From assembly GCA_002077045.2 (NCBI GenBank), contig KZ111147.1, positions 1,670,926 to 1,734,925 on the forward strand: a DNA stretch of 64,000 bases, read 5' to 3'. Under the pieces are notes generated by a model that had not been told where the DNA came from, did not search any database, and saw only the letters and a program-made list of their open reading frames with translations. Within the stretch, counting starts at the first letter, position 1, and each line of letters begins with the position of its first letter. Source of the stretch: Rachicladosporium sp. CCFEE 5018. Lineage: Eukaryota > Ascomycota > Dothideomycetes > Cladosporiales > Cladosporiaceae. Of the stretch, positions 1 to 11,900 are shown one piece after another. Both the position numbers and the translations under genes were made by a program.

Positions 1-406
1 CGTGGCAGCGATGCGCTCGCGGAGGGTGACGCGCTTCGGAAACCTGCGATTCTTCATTTGCTTGTTTCCGGCGGCAAGCATCGCCATCGCACTCTTCGGC
101 GGCGCTTTGGCCCTGACGATCAGCTCAGCTCTTGCGCGAGACCGGCATAGTTTATGGACTACGTCTTGGGTAGGTGGCGGCATCTTGGTGATGTGTAGGA
201 AGTCGATGGACTGCTAAGTTAGTGTGTGGTAAGTGGTCGCACAGGAGGTCGTTGCACAGAATTAAGTGATGGAAGTTATCTTAATTCAGAGTACTCATTT
301 CACTCCCTACCGCATCACTGCTGCAACCAGTACCACCACTCTCCCTACCTGACTTCTTACTAATGAGCATCCCGCTTTCCTCTTCACTTCCATACACCAT
401 CACTTC
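1..406. other. left-edge intergenic stretch
   Basis: I see no supportable gene here. A 71-codon plus-strand frame runs in from the left edge (to 217) but resembles no family I know. Confidence 0.4.
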
Positions 407-1587
407 TCACCCCTCCACACTCCCCAAGAAGTCCTGCACGACCTTATACCCAGCCGTGGCATTGAAATGCAGGTTCAATCCATGCCCAGTTCTCGGCTGG
501 AGATACGTCTCCACCCGCTTCGTCCCAACGAAAGTCTTCGCAGCAGACTCGAGCGTACCTGTGCAGTCCCCAGCGCAATAGATGCGATCGACGTCGCCGG
601 AGATCAGCTAGATCACGAGCGTCAGTACAATGAAGGATATCTTTGGACGTGCAGCGAGCTTACCAGCACCGATCCAGCATATGCCGAAGCGTTGTTTGGC
701 ACCGCCGCATAAGTGATCAACTCTCCCAGCGAGAACGGCCACTTCCTCGCCTCCGCTTTCGCCAATACCGCCGGGTCGAAGTAAGGCCAAGCGAGAAAGT
801 TATACTGATTCGCCAGCTCATCTGCCCAGGTCAAACTTCCTGTGCTCCGGCCGCCAAATCTCGCCGGCTGATTCTCCTTGGCGAGGTGGAAGGTAGTGCT
901 TGTCTCGAACTGCTCGATGCCAAGAACTTGGAGGTTGTAACCTGTAAGGACAGCGCCATCGCTGAGCTTTGGAGCCGTGGCTAGCAAGCCGTGGGTTAGG
1001 AGCGAGCCGTAGGAGTGGCCGACGTGGAAGACCTTCCCTCCTGCCGGACGTGGGACGTTGGAGTGTAAATTGCCGTCGCGAAGGCGCTTGGTGATTGACG
1101 TCAGTACCGCGAGTTGCACTGGCCCTTGCTGGACGGTATAAGTATCCACTATACTCGAGCCTCCGTTGCCGAGACGGTCGTAGGACAGAGTCGCGAAGCC
1201 GGCTGCGATGGCGGAAGAGATGTAATTGTACTCGCTCCCCTGTCCGCCGAAGTCCCAGTACGATTTATCGAAACCCAAGCCATGGGACAAGACCTGAACA
1301 CCCTTGGCCGACGCGTGGCGTCTGTGATCTGGCTCGCAATAGCGGAGACTGATGTCGAAAGTGGCGGTCAGGTTCTCGATAACTGGGGGTGGGGATGGCG
1401 CGTTAGAAGCATTTCGGGCTGTGAGAGCGGAAAGGAGGCCGACGGCGTCGTAGTTGGTTTTGAAGGCCGGGAAGGGGGGGATGACCGTCGGTGCTGTGAC
1501 TGTGACGGGGACGGTGAAATCGGTGCATTGATACGCCAGGGCTGTGGAAGCGAGGACGAGGAGAGAGGAGAACAACATTTCGTGCAT
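407..1587 (-). CDS. secreted alpha/beta-hydrolase
   Basis: Predicted extracellular alpha/beta-hydrolase of 374 aa; substrate unknown. Two exons, 1587-664 and 607-407, flank a 56-nt intron (donor GTAAGC, branch CTGAC, acceptor CTAG). The start gives a signal peptide (MLFSSLLVLASTALAYQC from the second Met). The nucleophile elbow GHSYGS lies near residue 192, after a strand containing VLSHGLGFD. The second exon carries the probable catalytic His in a GHGLNLHFN segment, so the longest single open frame, which stops near 622, would lack it. Several Asn-x-Ser/Thr sites suit a secreted protein. It resembles the broad family of fungal secreted hydrolases related to lipases and esterases. A TATA-like box lies about 70 bp upstream. 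Confidence 0.85.
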
Positions 1588-2528
1588 TGGGAAGGTGGAA
1601 TCAGGGGCTGAAGGACAGGAACGCGAGGCTTTCCTGGGCTGTCAATTGCTCTATACTTATAGACCGGACATCGTTACAGATGCGCCGACTACCTACTACT
1701 TCGTTCAAGCGCAGCCGAACATCCCGACAGCAGATCGCCTAACTGCTCAAATCATTGCTTGTGTATTCAGTGGAAGTCAGCTCGCGCAATGTTACCCTGA
1801 GCACTCGTATCACGGCTGTGACAAAGCGGGACGAGAGGCACACCAATCATCGCTTCGCGATGGTCGCATGGCATGACATTGTTTGCGAGAGATGATGGTT
1901 TGCGAGATTTGCATGTACGGTCATCACGTAGCGTGGCCGAGGGTGCTTACATCCTTGTCTGACAGACAGTGAAATTTGGCGTCTTGCCAAGAATCCACAA
2001 GTGGTATCGAACCACCTGCGCCATCTCACTTACATGGATTGCAGAGCAGCTCATTCTGTTCACAGATCGTTGTGATGACCAAGCCAGGGTACGAGACCCG
2101 CATGTCCAGGCATCAGGTGCTGCGGTCGTCGAGAAGCCGAAATGCAAATCACGTAGAAGACCTGCAGAAGTGGATAATGACGAGCGACAGAAAAAAAGTC
2201 TCACCTTTCACCTTAGCGTCGTGCAATGTGCACTGCGCGACAGTTCAGATGGGCGCGCGCGCGCACTTCACGGACCTCGCGTTGCGCAGGGACAGCTCAT
2301 CTCCGCAAGGAAGACGTCAGAAGGTTGGTTCAGAGATGGCTTGCTTTCAGTCTATCTAGGATGACTTCGCGACGCGCATCTCTCAGCTACCACGCTGATG
2401 GAGAGGGTATAATGTCCGTTCCTGCCTTCCATCTTTTGCGTGCCTGACTGTGGTTGTCGTGCAGTGCGGCATGCTAGCAGCATGGCTACTCTGCGTTCGT
2501 GCTCATGTTCTACTCCTGCAATGATCGC
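1588..2528. other. intergenic, hydrolase promoter side
   Basis: No gene seen. It holds a TATA-like box at 1654-1661, a small nested inverted repeat at 1992-2040 (see findings) and a short GC dinucleotide run near 2255-2268. Short overlapping frames on both strands look like noise. Confidence 0.5.
1654..1661 (-). promoter_or_regulatory. TATA-like box of the alpha/beta-hydrolase
   Basis: TATAAGTA on the minus strand, about 67-74 bp before the start codon at 1587. The position suits a core promoter element; no transcript evidence is available. Confidence 0.4.
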
Positions 2529-2630
2529 TTATGCGACAAGCTGCACAACACCACCTGCCTCCTTGATCTTACGCTCGGCGTCACTGCTGAAGTACCGGGC
2601 GCGGACAATGAGTGGGATCTCGGGGATGCG
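2529..2630 (-). CDS. RPL28: 60S ribosomal protein L28/uL15, C-terminal fragment
   Basis: Only the last 33 codons and the TAA stop (2529-2531) are present; the 5' part lies inside the adjoining N gap. The peptide reads RIPEIPLIVRARYFSSDAER and then KIKEAGGVVQLVA. This is the conserved C-terminal end of eukaryotic uL15 (yeast Rpl28, mammalian L27a), a large-subunit protein of about 149 aa. The reading frame differs from that of SEC8 on the other side of the gap, so the two must not be fused. The missing 115 or so codons, plus probable introns, cannot fit in 100 nt. Confidence 0.88.
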   Translation of the reverse strand, partial: RIPEIPLIVRARYFSSDAERKIKEAGGVVQLVA

Positions 2631-2730
2631 NNNNNNNNNNNNNNNNNNNNNNNNNNNNNNNNNNNNNNNNNNNNNNNNNNNNNNNNNNNNNNNNNNNNNN
2701 NNNNNNNNNNNNNNNNNNNNNNNNNNNNNN
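2631..2730. other. assembly gap (100 N) between RPL28 and SEC8
   Basis: Exactly 100 N, the usual placeholder for an unknown distance. Minus-strand SEC8 enters from the right and the RPL28 C-terminus leaves to the left. The true distance must hold the end of one gene and the start of another. Confidence 0.95.
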
Positions 2731-5224
2731 GCCACTTCATGCTTGTGTGCAGGGTGCATAGTGCGGCGAGGGCTTTACGGTCGTGGATTAGGTCTGCTTC
2801 TTCAATGACGCGAGTTTGCGCGAGGGAGATGAGAGCAGTGTCCTCATCTGCGATGAGTGCTGAGGCTGTGGTGTCCGCCGGAGGATAGAGGAGATCAGCG
2901 ACGACGGACTGGATGGCGCCGCTGGTAGCGAGCTCGGCAGCTATTCGCATACGCGGCTGATCTTCTTGATTGAGTTGGGAACGTTGCAAGAGGGACTTCG
3001 ACCAGGTGAAGCATCGATCGTAGTACGTGCGCATCTGACTAATAAGTAGCTGGCTGAACGATTGATCGTGCGGCAAGGCATCTAGCATGGTGCACACGCG
3101 CTCCATGATCTCGTAGAAGCGGATGACGCCTCTGAATATGGGCCGTTGGCTGTGTTCTTGCCACTTGGGGTCGGGTTGGAAGGCGTCTGTATCGTTCAGG
3201 CAGCGCGAGCATAGGTCCATCAGAGTCTCGTCGAGTTGCGGGTAGAAGACATTTACCAGGAAGTCGTCAAGGAACGATGTTAATGTCGATGCGACGACTG
3301 TGGAACCCCTCGGGACGACTTCTTGCAGTCGGTGCAGGAAGTCGAGCGATGGCGGCAGCAGGATCGCCATGTTGAAGATGCTTGGCTCGACCAGCATTTT
3401 ATGGCCAGTGGCGGAGCGATCCGACACAAGCTCATCATGATGCTGCTTCTTCGTGCTATCGCGGCTGTTCGCATTGACAAGACCTGGCACTGAAGCTCGA
3501 AGAATGAACTCGAGATCCTCTCGCTCGGTAGCAAGCTCAGTAGACTTCGCATCGGTATCAGTCAACTTGAAGATCCGCCGATTGCGATCTCGTGGCTGCG
3601 GCTTGAATATGTTGGCACCTGGATCGTTAGCTTGACCACCGCGATGCGAGACATCGCCGCTTGTAGCGAGATGGTCATGCAGCAGTGAGCGAATCTCGCT
3701 TTGCAGCAGCTTCCACATTTCTCTGAAGCTGCGATTTAGAGTCGGCCCGTCGAGCAAGTTCTCTCGTCTTAGAATCGCAGCGATGACACCGTGAAGTACA
3801 CAGTGTCCTTCCGCGATAGCCTCGAACTTCGCATACAGCGTTGTCAACAGATCCTCGAGCGTTGCCTTCTTCTCGCTCTCTGCTTGATCCTCCGTGCCCA
3901 GAGCATCGATTCGCTTCCTCAAGCCAGCTCGAAGTGTGTTAGGATGCCGTTGCTCGACCTCTGCATGTGACCTTTCCACTACACTGAACAGCTCCACGGG
4001 AAGTCGCTGCTCGATCGCGTCTACAGCAATGTCAAGCCGCGACATCTTATTCAACGACTCGACAAGCAGCTGAATGTAGTAGAACGTCTCGGCCTCTGGA
4101 TTGCGTGTAGTATCCTCCTGCATGGGCTTGGTGCCATCGAAGGACTCCAGGAAGACGTGCAGTGGTCTCTGGTCCGGAGCAACCGAAGTCTTACTCGAGT
4201 CGTACCGTGCGTGAGACTTCCACCGCTCTTCGCAATACGGGCTCTTGAGGTAGAGGTGGCTATGCAGTTCCTCTACCAGGATATCTGTAAGCGAGTGCTC
4301 CTGATTGCTCAGATAGACTCTCAAATCTGTGAGCGCACCGATCTCCTCCATCTCAGGGTTGCGGATCTGCCTGAGTGCGTCCTGGAGTGTATCGACCGCT
4401 GCGAGAAAGCGCTTTTCCGAGATCTCGGCCTCGAGCACTTCGGGCACTGCTTGCAATGTCTCGATAATACTGAGGGTCTGTAGCATACTGTCGTACTCCT
4501 GGCTGCCCTGAGCGAATGCCTTGAGCTCAGGCTTTGTCGTCGCTAAGCTGCCTTTCGCCGCCACTAGTCCGGATCTCAGCGTCCGCACACGATGCTGTGA
4601 TGAGTGTATAGCTGCCTGTATCGTATGGAAGGTTCCGATACTGCTGTTGAAACCCTGATGGTGCTCGTTGACAATCACCTTCAAAGCATTCTGCAGCTGC
4701 CGATGCGTCTCCTGGAATTGGTCGTACTGGTCCATGAGACCCAGTGAACTCGGGTCATTCAGCTGAAGCGCAACTTTAACGGGTATACATGACTGCGAGC
4801 TCATGAACGACCATTGCTGGTCAATGTAGCGTGAGATATCTAGGCGGAGGCTCAGCATGTGCAAGTATGTCTGATACATTAGTATGTATAAACTACATAC
4901 AAGGTCCTACTAACCTTCAACCTGCGTCCCTCCGCGATGTGACATTGGCGCCGGCCTACTGCGACTTCGACTGCTATCCCATGCTCCTCCATCTCCACTT
5001 CTTCTGTTGGCCTGCGCGCGATCTAGCCGTCCTGGTGCGCGTATTCTCCCACCTGGCGCAGTCGGCTCTCCGAAACCGCCATAGTCACCCGGACCCCTAG
5101 ACCGTGATCGCTCATCTGCGCTCGTGTCGCGACTGCTAGTATCGAAGTAGAAGCGCTGGAGGTGTTGCGAGCTGTTGCCATTGATGTATCCGTTCCCGTT
5201 CGGGGGAGGGCGTGTGCGCGACAT
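2731..5224 (-). CDS. SEC8: exocyst complex component Sec8, 3' end lost in gap
   Basis: Subunit of the exocyst, which tethers secretory vesicles to the plasma membrane at hyphal tips. Exon 1 (5224-4915) starts at MSRTRPPPNG and encodes a disordered, Arg/Ser/Gly-rich leader. The intron begins GTTAGT at 4914 and contains a TACTAAT branch site; the best in-frame acceptor is CTAG at 4840, giving exon 2 from 4839 with DISRYIDQQWSFM. The segment that follows (SCIPVKVALQLNDPSSLGLM, then NALKVIVNEHHQGFNSSIGT) is the hallmark Sec8 N-terminal domain and is followed by helical-bundle sequence. About 806 residues are visible before the gap, against roughly 1,050-1,100 in fungal Sec8, so some 250 are missing. 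The acceptor choice is less certain than the gene identity. Confidence 0.88.
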
Positions 5225-5658
5225 GGCGCGTCGATGTATGCTATCGATTCATATCACTCTTGGTGTCTCAGCGATGGCGAATGATGTACAACGCGTCTCT
5301 CAGTGTCAATAAATTGTATTGAATAAGTTATTGTGAGCTCGGACTGTACAAGCCTATCCAGGTCCATGCCACGGTGCTCTGCCGTTCTGCCAAGACGAAA
5401 ACGATCACGTGCGCGCTGAGATATTTGAGAGTCACGCAGACGGAGTCATATAAAGTGATGCTGTTGAACACATCGTTTCCGAGTCTTCGGTCCTAATAGA
5501 ACAGTACGGCCGTTGAGGGTCCGTCCAACATATCTATCTACCACGTGTCTCATTGCCTCACGCAGTCCCAAAGAGTGATCCGGTCCCCTCTCTCAGGGCC
5601 CCAAAGGCATGGCCCCTCCCGCTTCCCGCCTCCACGGACAGCTCCATCATTCTTCACT
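5225..5658. other. intergenic between SEC8 start and PDC stop
   Basis: SEC8 promoter region and PDC 3' flank. It has two palindromic CACGTG E-box hexamers (5406-5411 and 5542-5547). No gene seen. Confidence 0.4.
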
Positions 5659-7694
5659 CTAACCTCCCATAGAGCTACCACCAACTTTCCTCTGATTGAA
5701 CTCCTCAACAGCACTAGCCGCCCTCCTCAGCGAAAGCGGCGCATCGAGATAGCCCAGCTTCAACTCCACAAGTTGGAAACGGTCAGCCTTTCTGAACTCA
5801 GGATCAGCCAGCAGAGCGTCGAGTTTCTGCGGCTTGTCGATAGGGTCGTAGTAGGCATGCGGGAAGCGAGGACCAAAGGCTGGGGCCAGCTTGCTGTAGT
5901 CCCACTGTGACGGACGTTAGTCGTGTCTATATGTGATGAGGAGTCCAAGGACCGGGCACGTACGTAAGGGAGCTGGTTGTAGGAGGCTTCACGACCGTGG
6001 ATCAGGCGTTCAACGGTGTAGCCGTCGTTATTTAGGACGAAGCTGGGCTACATTAGCTGAATCACCTCTTGCGATCTTAAGAGAAGCCTTACATTATCGG
6101 GTTCAACTGCAGTTTCAGGAAGTCTGCGAACGCCTGCACAATCAAATGCAGACTCCCTTCGCCCGTGCACAGGATCAACCGCTTGAAGTTGCCCATCTCG
6201 CGGATGGCTTTCAGAGCTCCGAGAGCTGCGCCAGTCGCGTAGCCGATACTCCCGAAGACGGTCTGGTTGTACATCGTCGCGCCCTTGGGCAGTATGCCGG
6301 CGGTGAGTCCGAAGGCCGAGGTGCCTGTCTCGCCAATGACGAAGTCGCCGGGACGGAAGAACTTGCCTAGGGTCTGGTGGATGTAGTCAGCGTACTGTTA
6401 TCTTAACCAGATCGGCCGAACACAACTCACCGACCACAGGTAGTCCTGAGTCAAGGCACTCTCAGGCTTAGGGTCGTTCTCCGGATAAGGCTTCCAGGTG
6501 ACCTTCGCCGCAGCTCTATTCAGCGGCTTCTCGTTGATGCTCTCGATGAGAGCGCGAAGGACATACACCATCTTCAGATCATACTGCATCTTCCCAATCT
6601 TGACAATGAAGCGCTGAAACTCCACCGTCACATCCTCAGCGACATTATCGGTGAATTCGCCAGTGTTGAAGTCTGTCTGCACGTTCCCAATCCAAAACAC
6701 GGCGTCCGAAGCTTCGACGGCTTTGGCGACTTCTGGATACGAGCCAGCACCCTGATACACACCGCCGAAACTGGAAAAAGACTTGTTCGGACCTCCCTTG
6801 CCCATGCAAGTCGTAAACGTAGGCAGGCCAGTGAGCTTGGCAAACTCGCGGCTCTCGGCGACTACATCACCGCGGATTGCGTTACCGTCGACGATGATGA
6901 TGGAGTTCTGCTTCTGTTCGAGCAGGCTGCGGAGCTGAGTGACGAGCTCTGCCTCCTTGGCGGCATCGTTGGGAGAAAGCGTGGTCTTCAGAGGAGTCTT
7001 GAGACCCGAAGCGTCGACTTCGAGGTGGGAGACGTCCACTGGGACTCCGATGTAGACGGGTCTGCTTTCGTAAAGCATAGTACTGAGGACGCGGTCGATC
7101 TCGGTAGGCGCAGTCTTCGGATCGAGCAGCACCGTTGTGTCGCAGGAGATGTGCTTGGCCATTGCATGGTACATGCTATGCTAATGTCAGTCGCGAAAAT
7201 GCCGTCCATCGTCCACAATAGCACCATACCCAAATTCTCCAGTACCCAGTGTGTGATGCAGCAGGGTGTGATTTTCCATGGCTGGACCTGCTTATTGTTA
7301 GAGACACCAGGTATGAAATCGCGCAGCATGTATCACGTACGTCCGGGGTAGCCAATGATGTGAGCCACCGGTACGTGCTCTGCATACGCTCCAGCGTGTC
7401 CGCAGTACGCACTCAGCTCTCCAGGCCCGAAAGTAGTGACAAAGGCACCGACGCCCTTGACGCGACTATAGCCATCGGCAGCGTAGGATGCAATAAGCTC
7501 ATTGGCATTGCCAGAGAAGTCCACGCCAGATTCGCTGATGAGATCAAGCAAAGCGAGCTCGTAGTCTGTAGCTCGTTAGTATACCTCTGAACGCGGGCAA
7601 AGTCGATCGTCATACCGCCTGGTACGCCGAAGACGGGATTGACACCCAGCTGCTTGAGTCTGGTGAAGAGGTAGTTTCCTAGCTTGATTGACAT
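5659..7694 (-). CDS. pyruvate decarboxylase, seven exons
   Basis: Cytosolic thiamine-diphosphate enzyme that turns pyruvate into acetaldehyde and CO2 for fermentation. Exons on the minus strand are 7694-7616, 7565-7341, 7287-7230, 7175-6431, 6373-6093, 6042-5964 and 5904-5659, joined by introns of 50-59 nt. All phases agree and give 570 aa, the usual family length. Catalytic landmarks are present: GVPGDY, the cofactor-activating Glu in NANELIASYAADGYSR, the HHTLG pair, and NNDGYTVERLIHG. Exon joins were fixed by restoring these motifs; for example exon 1/2 makes GVPGD and exon 4/5 makes LWSTLGKFF. One oddity is that the metal/ThDP motif reads GEGS rather than GDGS, and the next residues (QAFADFLKLQLNP) differ from the strongly conserved QEISTM stretch, so it may be a divergent paralogue. 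A TATATA lies about 130 bp upstream. Confidence 0.93.
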
Positions 7695-8917
7695 GGCGCT
7701 CGTGGTATGTTCAGACCTCTTCGTAATGTGAGGACTTGTGGTGGGATGCTAGACTCGATATTTGCAGTGAATGGTGGCGGAATGGAGAACAGGGAAATCT
7801 GAGTTGGGAGGTCTTATTCGATATATACTCACTGGGGGACGCGAACACTGCTGAACATATCTTATACCTGCGGTCTGGCCGACGGCTTACTTGTCGTGAT
7901 TGCTCATGCGAGACGGCCACCATGAGCCAGGCCGTGTCGGCCGTACAAGAATCAAATTACACGTCTTGGCCTTCGATCAAATGGAGCATTCGTGGTCTCG
8001 AATGATCGATCGCATGTTGTCGGCCAGATGTGGCTCGACTATCGATCGGCTCAAGTATTGTCGATCATGTTGTGCAAGACAGTGCTACGTGATAGTCGAG
8101 TCGGCTCTGAGTCGGCCCCGGTAGCCAGGGTCGAGTGTCGTGCAGTTGGGACCGTGAAGCCGCTAGATTTGATATAGTGTCAATGTACGATGTGCATTAG
8201 AGAGCTAGGGAGGCTTGGGTATAGTAAGGACCTGCATGCTGACTACACATGCTTATCTTCACCACGCGCATAGCTTCGGCAGTGCAGCCAGCTCGGCTCA
8301 GAAGATGAAGCTGCGACTGGCTATCGTGGGTAATCTTGCATCGGCCGTATCTTCAGTATGTTATGGCGCGGATGTACAGCTCGCAGCCCCGACGCGACCA
8401 GTAGTCAATGGATCCTGAAAGCGCATCGGGCAAGTGCTGATGATCATGTTTGGGATGTCCAAAGCTTGTTCACGGCGGAAGGGGCTGTTGATCTCTGTTA
8501 GGTAGCGATACAAGACAAATTCCGCTGGCCTGGACGCCGTCGTTGATGAGGAAGTGCTAAGGCGGTTGCTCTGCATTCGCCGTGTGAAAGACCAACTCGC
8601 TCTGCGATATGCACACGCGTGTGAGATTAGGCACTGACGAATGTATTGCAGTACAATAGGTTCTGGCTACCAATGAGGCTCTGCGGAAGTGGATCCGCCT
8701 CGGCCGCGCTAGCATTTGGCGACTTGACTTTCACGCGCCAGCGAGTTCGGGGTTACATACTCGTGTGCATTCGTAACTTACCAACACAGCATCAGCCCGC
8801 ACCTGGGCCCCTGTTCGCCTGTCGCCCCCTCCTATCTGACACCACTGGTGCGGCGGATTCTAGCCCCGACCACCACATCGCTCCAGCCAATGCGCTGAGC
8901 GCGCTCCCACCTCCGCC
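7695..8917. other. divergent intergenic region PDC / CTR9
   Basis: Bidirectional promoter region of 1.2 kb. It contains a TATATA at 7822-7827 on the PDC side. No convincing gene; the short frames on both strands have no family resemblance. Confidence 0.5.
7822..7827 (-). promoter_or_regulatory. TATA box candidate for PDC
   Basis: TATATA about 130 bp upstream of the PDC start codon. Position and sequence only. Confidence 0.3.
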
Positions 8918-11900
8918 ATGGCCGCAAAGGCGAACGGCTACACGAATGGCGTCAATGGCGCGCACCACCACACCGACCCTCATCGCTTCACTCGCTTCGC
9001 CGATGTCCCCGCCGTAATTGACATTCCCGTCAGCGGCGGAGATGGCGACGAGGTGGTCAACCTGGATCTGTCGGACCTCCTCGATGAGACCGACGAGCTA
9101 TGTAGTCTCCTTGAGAACGAGGCTGCGGCCAAGACATATTGGATCACGATCGCACTGGCATATGCAAAGCAGCACAAGGTCGACATCGCCATCGACATGA
9201 TCAAGCAGGGACTGGCTGCATACGAACGGTTACGATCAAAGTCGGAGGACAAGCTGAGCATGCTTACGTGCCTAGTATGGCTGCAGCTGTGGAGGAGTAG
9301 ACGCACACGGCGTACGCGGCCAGAGTCAGATAGCGAGGACCCGCGAACCAAGGAGACGTTCCTCACTGAAGCAACTCAGACGCTCAATGAGGCTTCCAAG
9401 ATCAGCCCCTCACATCCGCCGCTATATCTTGCACGAGGAGTCTTGTCGTTACTGCGCGCTGCATTGGTGACCGGTCAGCCTGGGCGAGGCCAGGGCGATC
9501 GAGCGTCGCACCTTGGCGCAGCTGCAAAGTTCTTCGAAGATGCTCTACGGCACAGCCAGGGAAAGAGCGTGATGGCAATGCTGGGCAGAGCAAAGGCGCT
9601 GTACTCGATGGGCAAGTTTGCCGACGCGCTTCAGCTATACCAGCGCGCACTGGAGAATGCGCCAGATCTGGTGGACCCGGACCCACGCATAGGCATCGGC
9701 TGCTGCTTGTGGGCGCTGGGGCACAAGGAGCATGCACATACTGCCTGGGAGCGATCGCTGGAGCTGAGCCCAAACTCGAACATTGCGCACACGCTACTTG
9801 GTCTGCACTACCTCGATCAGGCCAGTCAGTACTCCACCACCGATGAGGCATTCGGCCCATTGTACAAGAAGGCAATGACAGTGCACACCCAGACGGCCTT
9901 CAAGATCAACGACATGCAGCCGCTGACTTGCGCGACATTCGGCGGCTACTTCCTGCTGCGCAAAAACTGGGCGAACGTGGATAAGCTGGCAAAGCGTGCG
10001 GTGGAGCAGACGGACATGACAGCAATAGCAAGTGATGGATGGTACCTCAGAGCGCGACAAGCACACTACCAGGATGATGTCGTAACTGCTGCAGACTGCT
10101 ACAACAAGTCCGACTTGGCGAGAGGTGGAGATGAGAAGGGCTACACTCCAGCGAAGTTCGGCGCTGCTCAGCTACGAACACTGAACAATGACTTCGATGG
10201 CGCCAAGTTTCGACTCGAGAAAATTATCGCCCAGAATAGAAGCATCGAAGCCATGACGCTGCTGGGTATACTGCATGCGGAAGATGTGTTTACAAGCCAA
10301 GCTAGTGGCGGCAAGGAGGACAAAACGACAGAGCGGAGGAAGGCCATTGGGTTACTTGAGCAAGTACGGTCAGCATGGCGGGATCCCAAGCGAAAGATTA
10401 CACCAGACTCTGCGGTCCTTCTAAACCTCGCACGTTTGTACGAGGCCGATGCTCCGGAAAAGAGTTTGCAATGCCTGCTACAAGTCGAGCAGATGGAGAT
10501 TGATGACATTCCCGAAGAGGACCGACCTGAAGGTCTTGATGATCCGGAAGAAGAGCGCAAAGCCAAACGCGCTCTGATCAGCCCACAATTGCTAAACAAC
10601 ATTGGCTGCTTCCACTTCTTCGGCGATCGGTATGCGCAGGCTCGGGAAGACTTCCAGACAGCATTGAACGCTTGCGTAAAGATGCAAGAGCGGGACGATC
10701 CCATCGACACGGACGCGCTGGTCACTACGATCTCCTTCAACCTGGCTCGGACTTATGAAGTCGAAAACATGGACGATGAAGCGAAGACCGTATACAGCAG
10801 CTTACTGCAGCGTCATCCAGACTACATCGATGCCAGCATTCGCCTGTCGTACATTGCGTTGAACTCTGAGCCGGCGGAAGGTGCGAAGATGCTGAAGCAG
10901 CTGATGGACTCAGATCCAAGCAATCTGCAGCTTCGGAGTCTGTACGGCTGGCATGTGAACAGATCGAAGCGGCGGACGCTGGCGCTAAATGAGGACGTCG
11001 AGCAAAAGCACTACAAGAGCACGCTGCAGACATATGACAAGCATGATCTGTACTCTCTGACTGGCATGGGGAACTTGCATCTACAAGTCGCGCGCGAGAT
11101 GCCGCGAGCTACTGATCAGGAGAAAGACAAGCGCAGTAGCATTTATCGCAGAGCCGTCGAATTCTACGACAAGGTCCTTACACTCGACTCGCGTAACGCT
11201 TATGCTGCACAAGGCATGGGTATTGCACTGGCCGAAGACCGCAAGGACCTGCAGAACGCGATACAGATCCTCAGCAAGGTCCGTGAAAGCATCAAAGACT
11301 CCAGCGTGTATCTCAATCTCGGGCACATCTTCGTCGAAGTCAAGCAGTTCGGTCGCTCAGTCGAGAATTACGAGCTTGCCCTTACGAAGACGAAGAGCTC
11401 AGATCCACAGCTCGCTGGTGTCCTTGCCTGCCTCGGACGCACCTGGCTTCTTCGAGCCAAGGCAGAGAAGCAAGAGACCCGACTCGAAGCCATGAAGACC
11501 TCGCTGGACTACTCTCGTCGTGCACTCGAAGCAAGCAGAGGCGCGAAAGATGAGATCAACCACCGCTTTAACGTTGCCTTCGTGCAGATTCAGATCGCAC
11601 AACTCATCACTACACTCCCCGAAGCTCAGCGTAGCTTGGCTGACGTTGAGACCGCAAGTCACGACCTCGATGCTGCCATCACATCCTTGCAAGAGATTGC
11701 TCGATCGCCTCACCCTCCGTTCCCCAAGGGCGATATCGAAGCCCGCGCCAGCATGGGCAGGAACACGATGAAACGCCAGCTCACGACCGCGGCAGAGAAA
11801 CAAGCCGACTACGAGCGCAAGAACGCTTCACGTCTTGATGACGCGAGGAAGAAGCGCGAAGCTGAGATCCAGCGCCGGGAAGATGAGAAGCGCGCTGTAG

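Noticed and set aside
2..217. 71-codon plus-strand frame at the left edge with a hydrophobic stretch
   Set aside because: No family resemblance and no coding context; it could be the end of something off-window but cannot be supported.
2510..2630. Sequence left of the gap as the SEC8 C-terminus
   Set aside because: In the SEC8 frame it is low-complexity nonsense, whereas another frame gives the conserved ribosomal L28 C-terminus with a stop.
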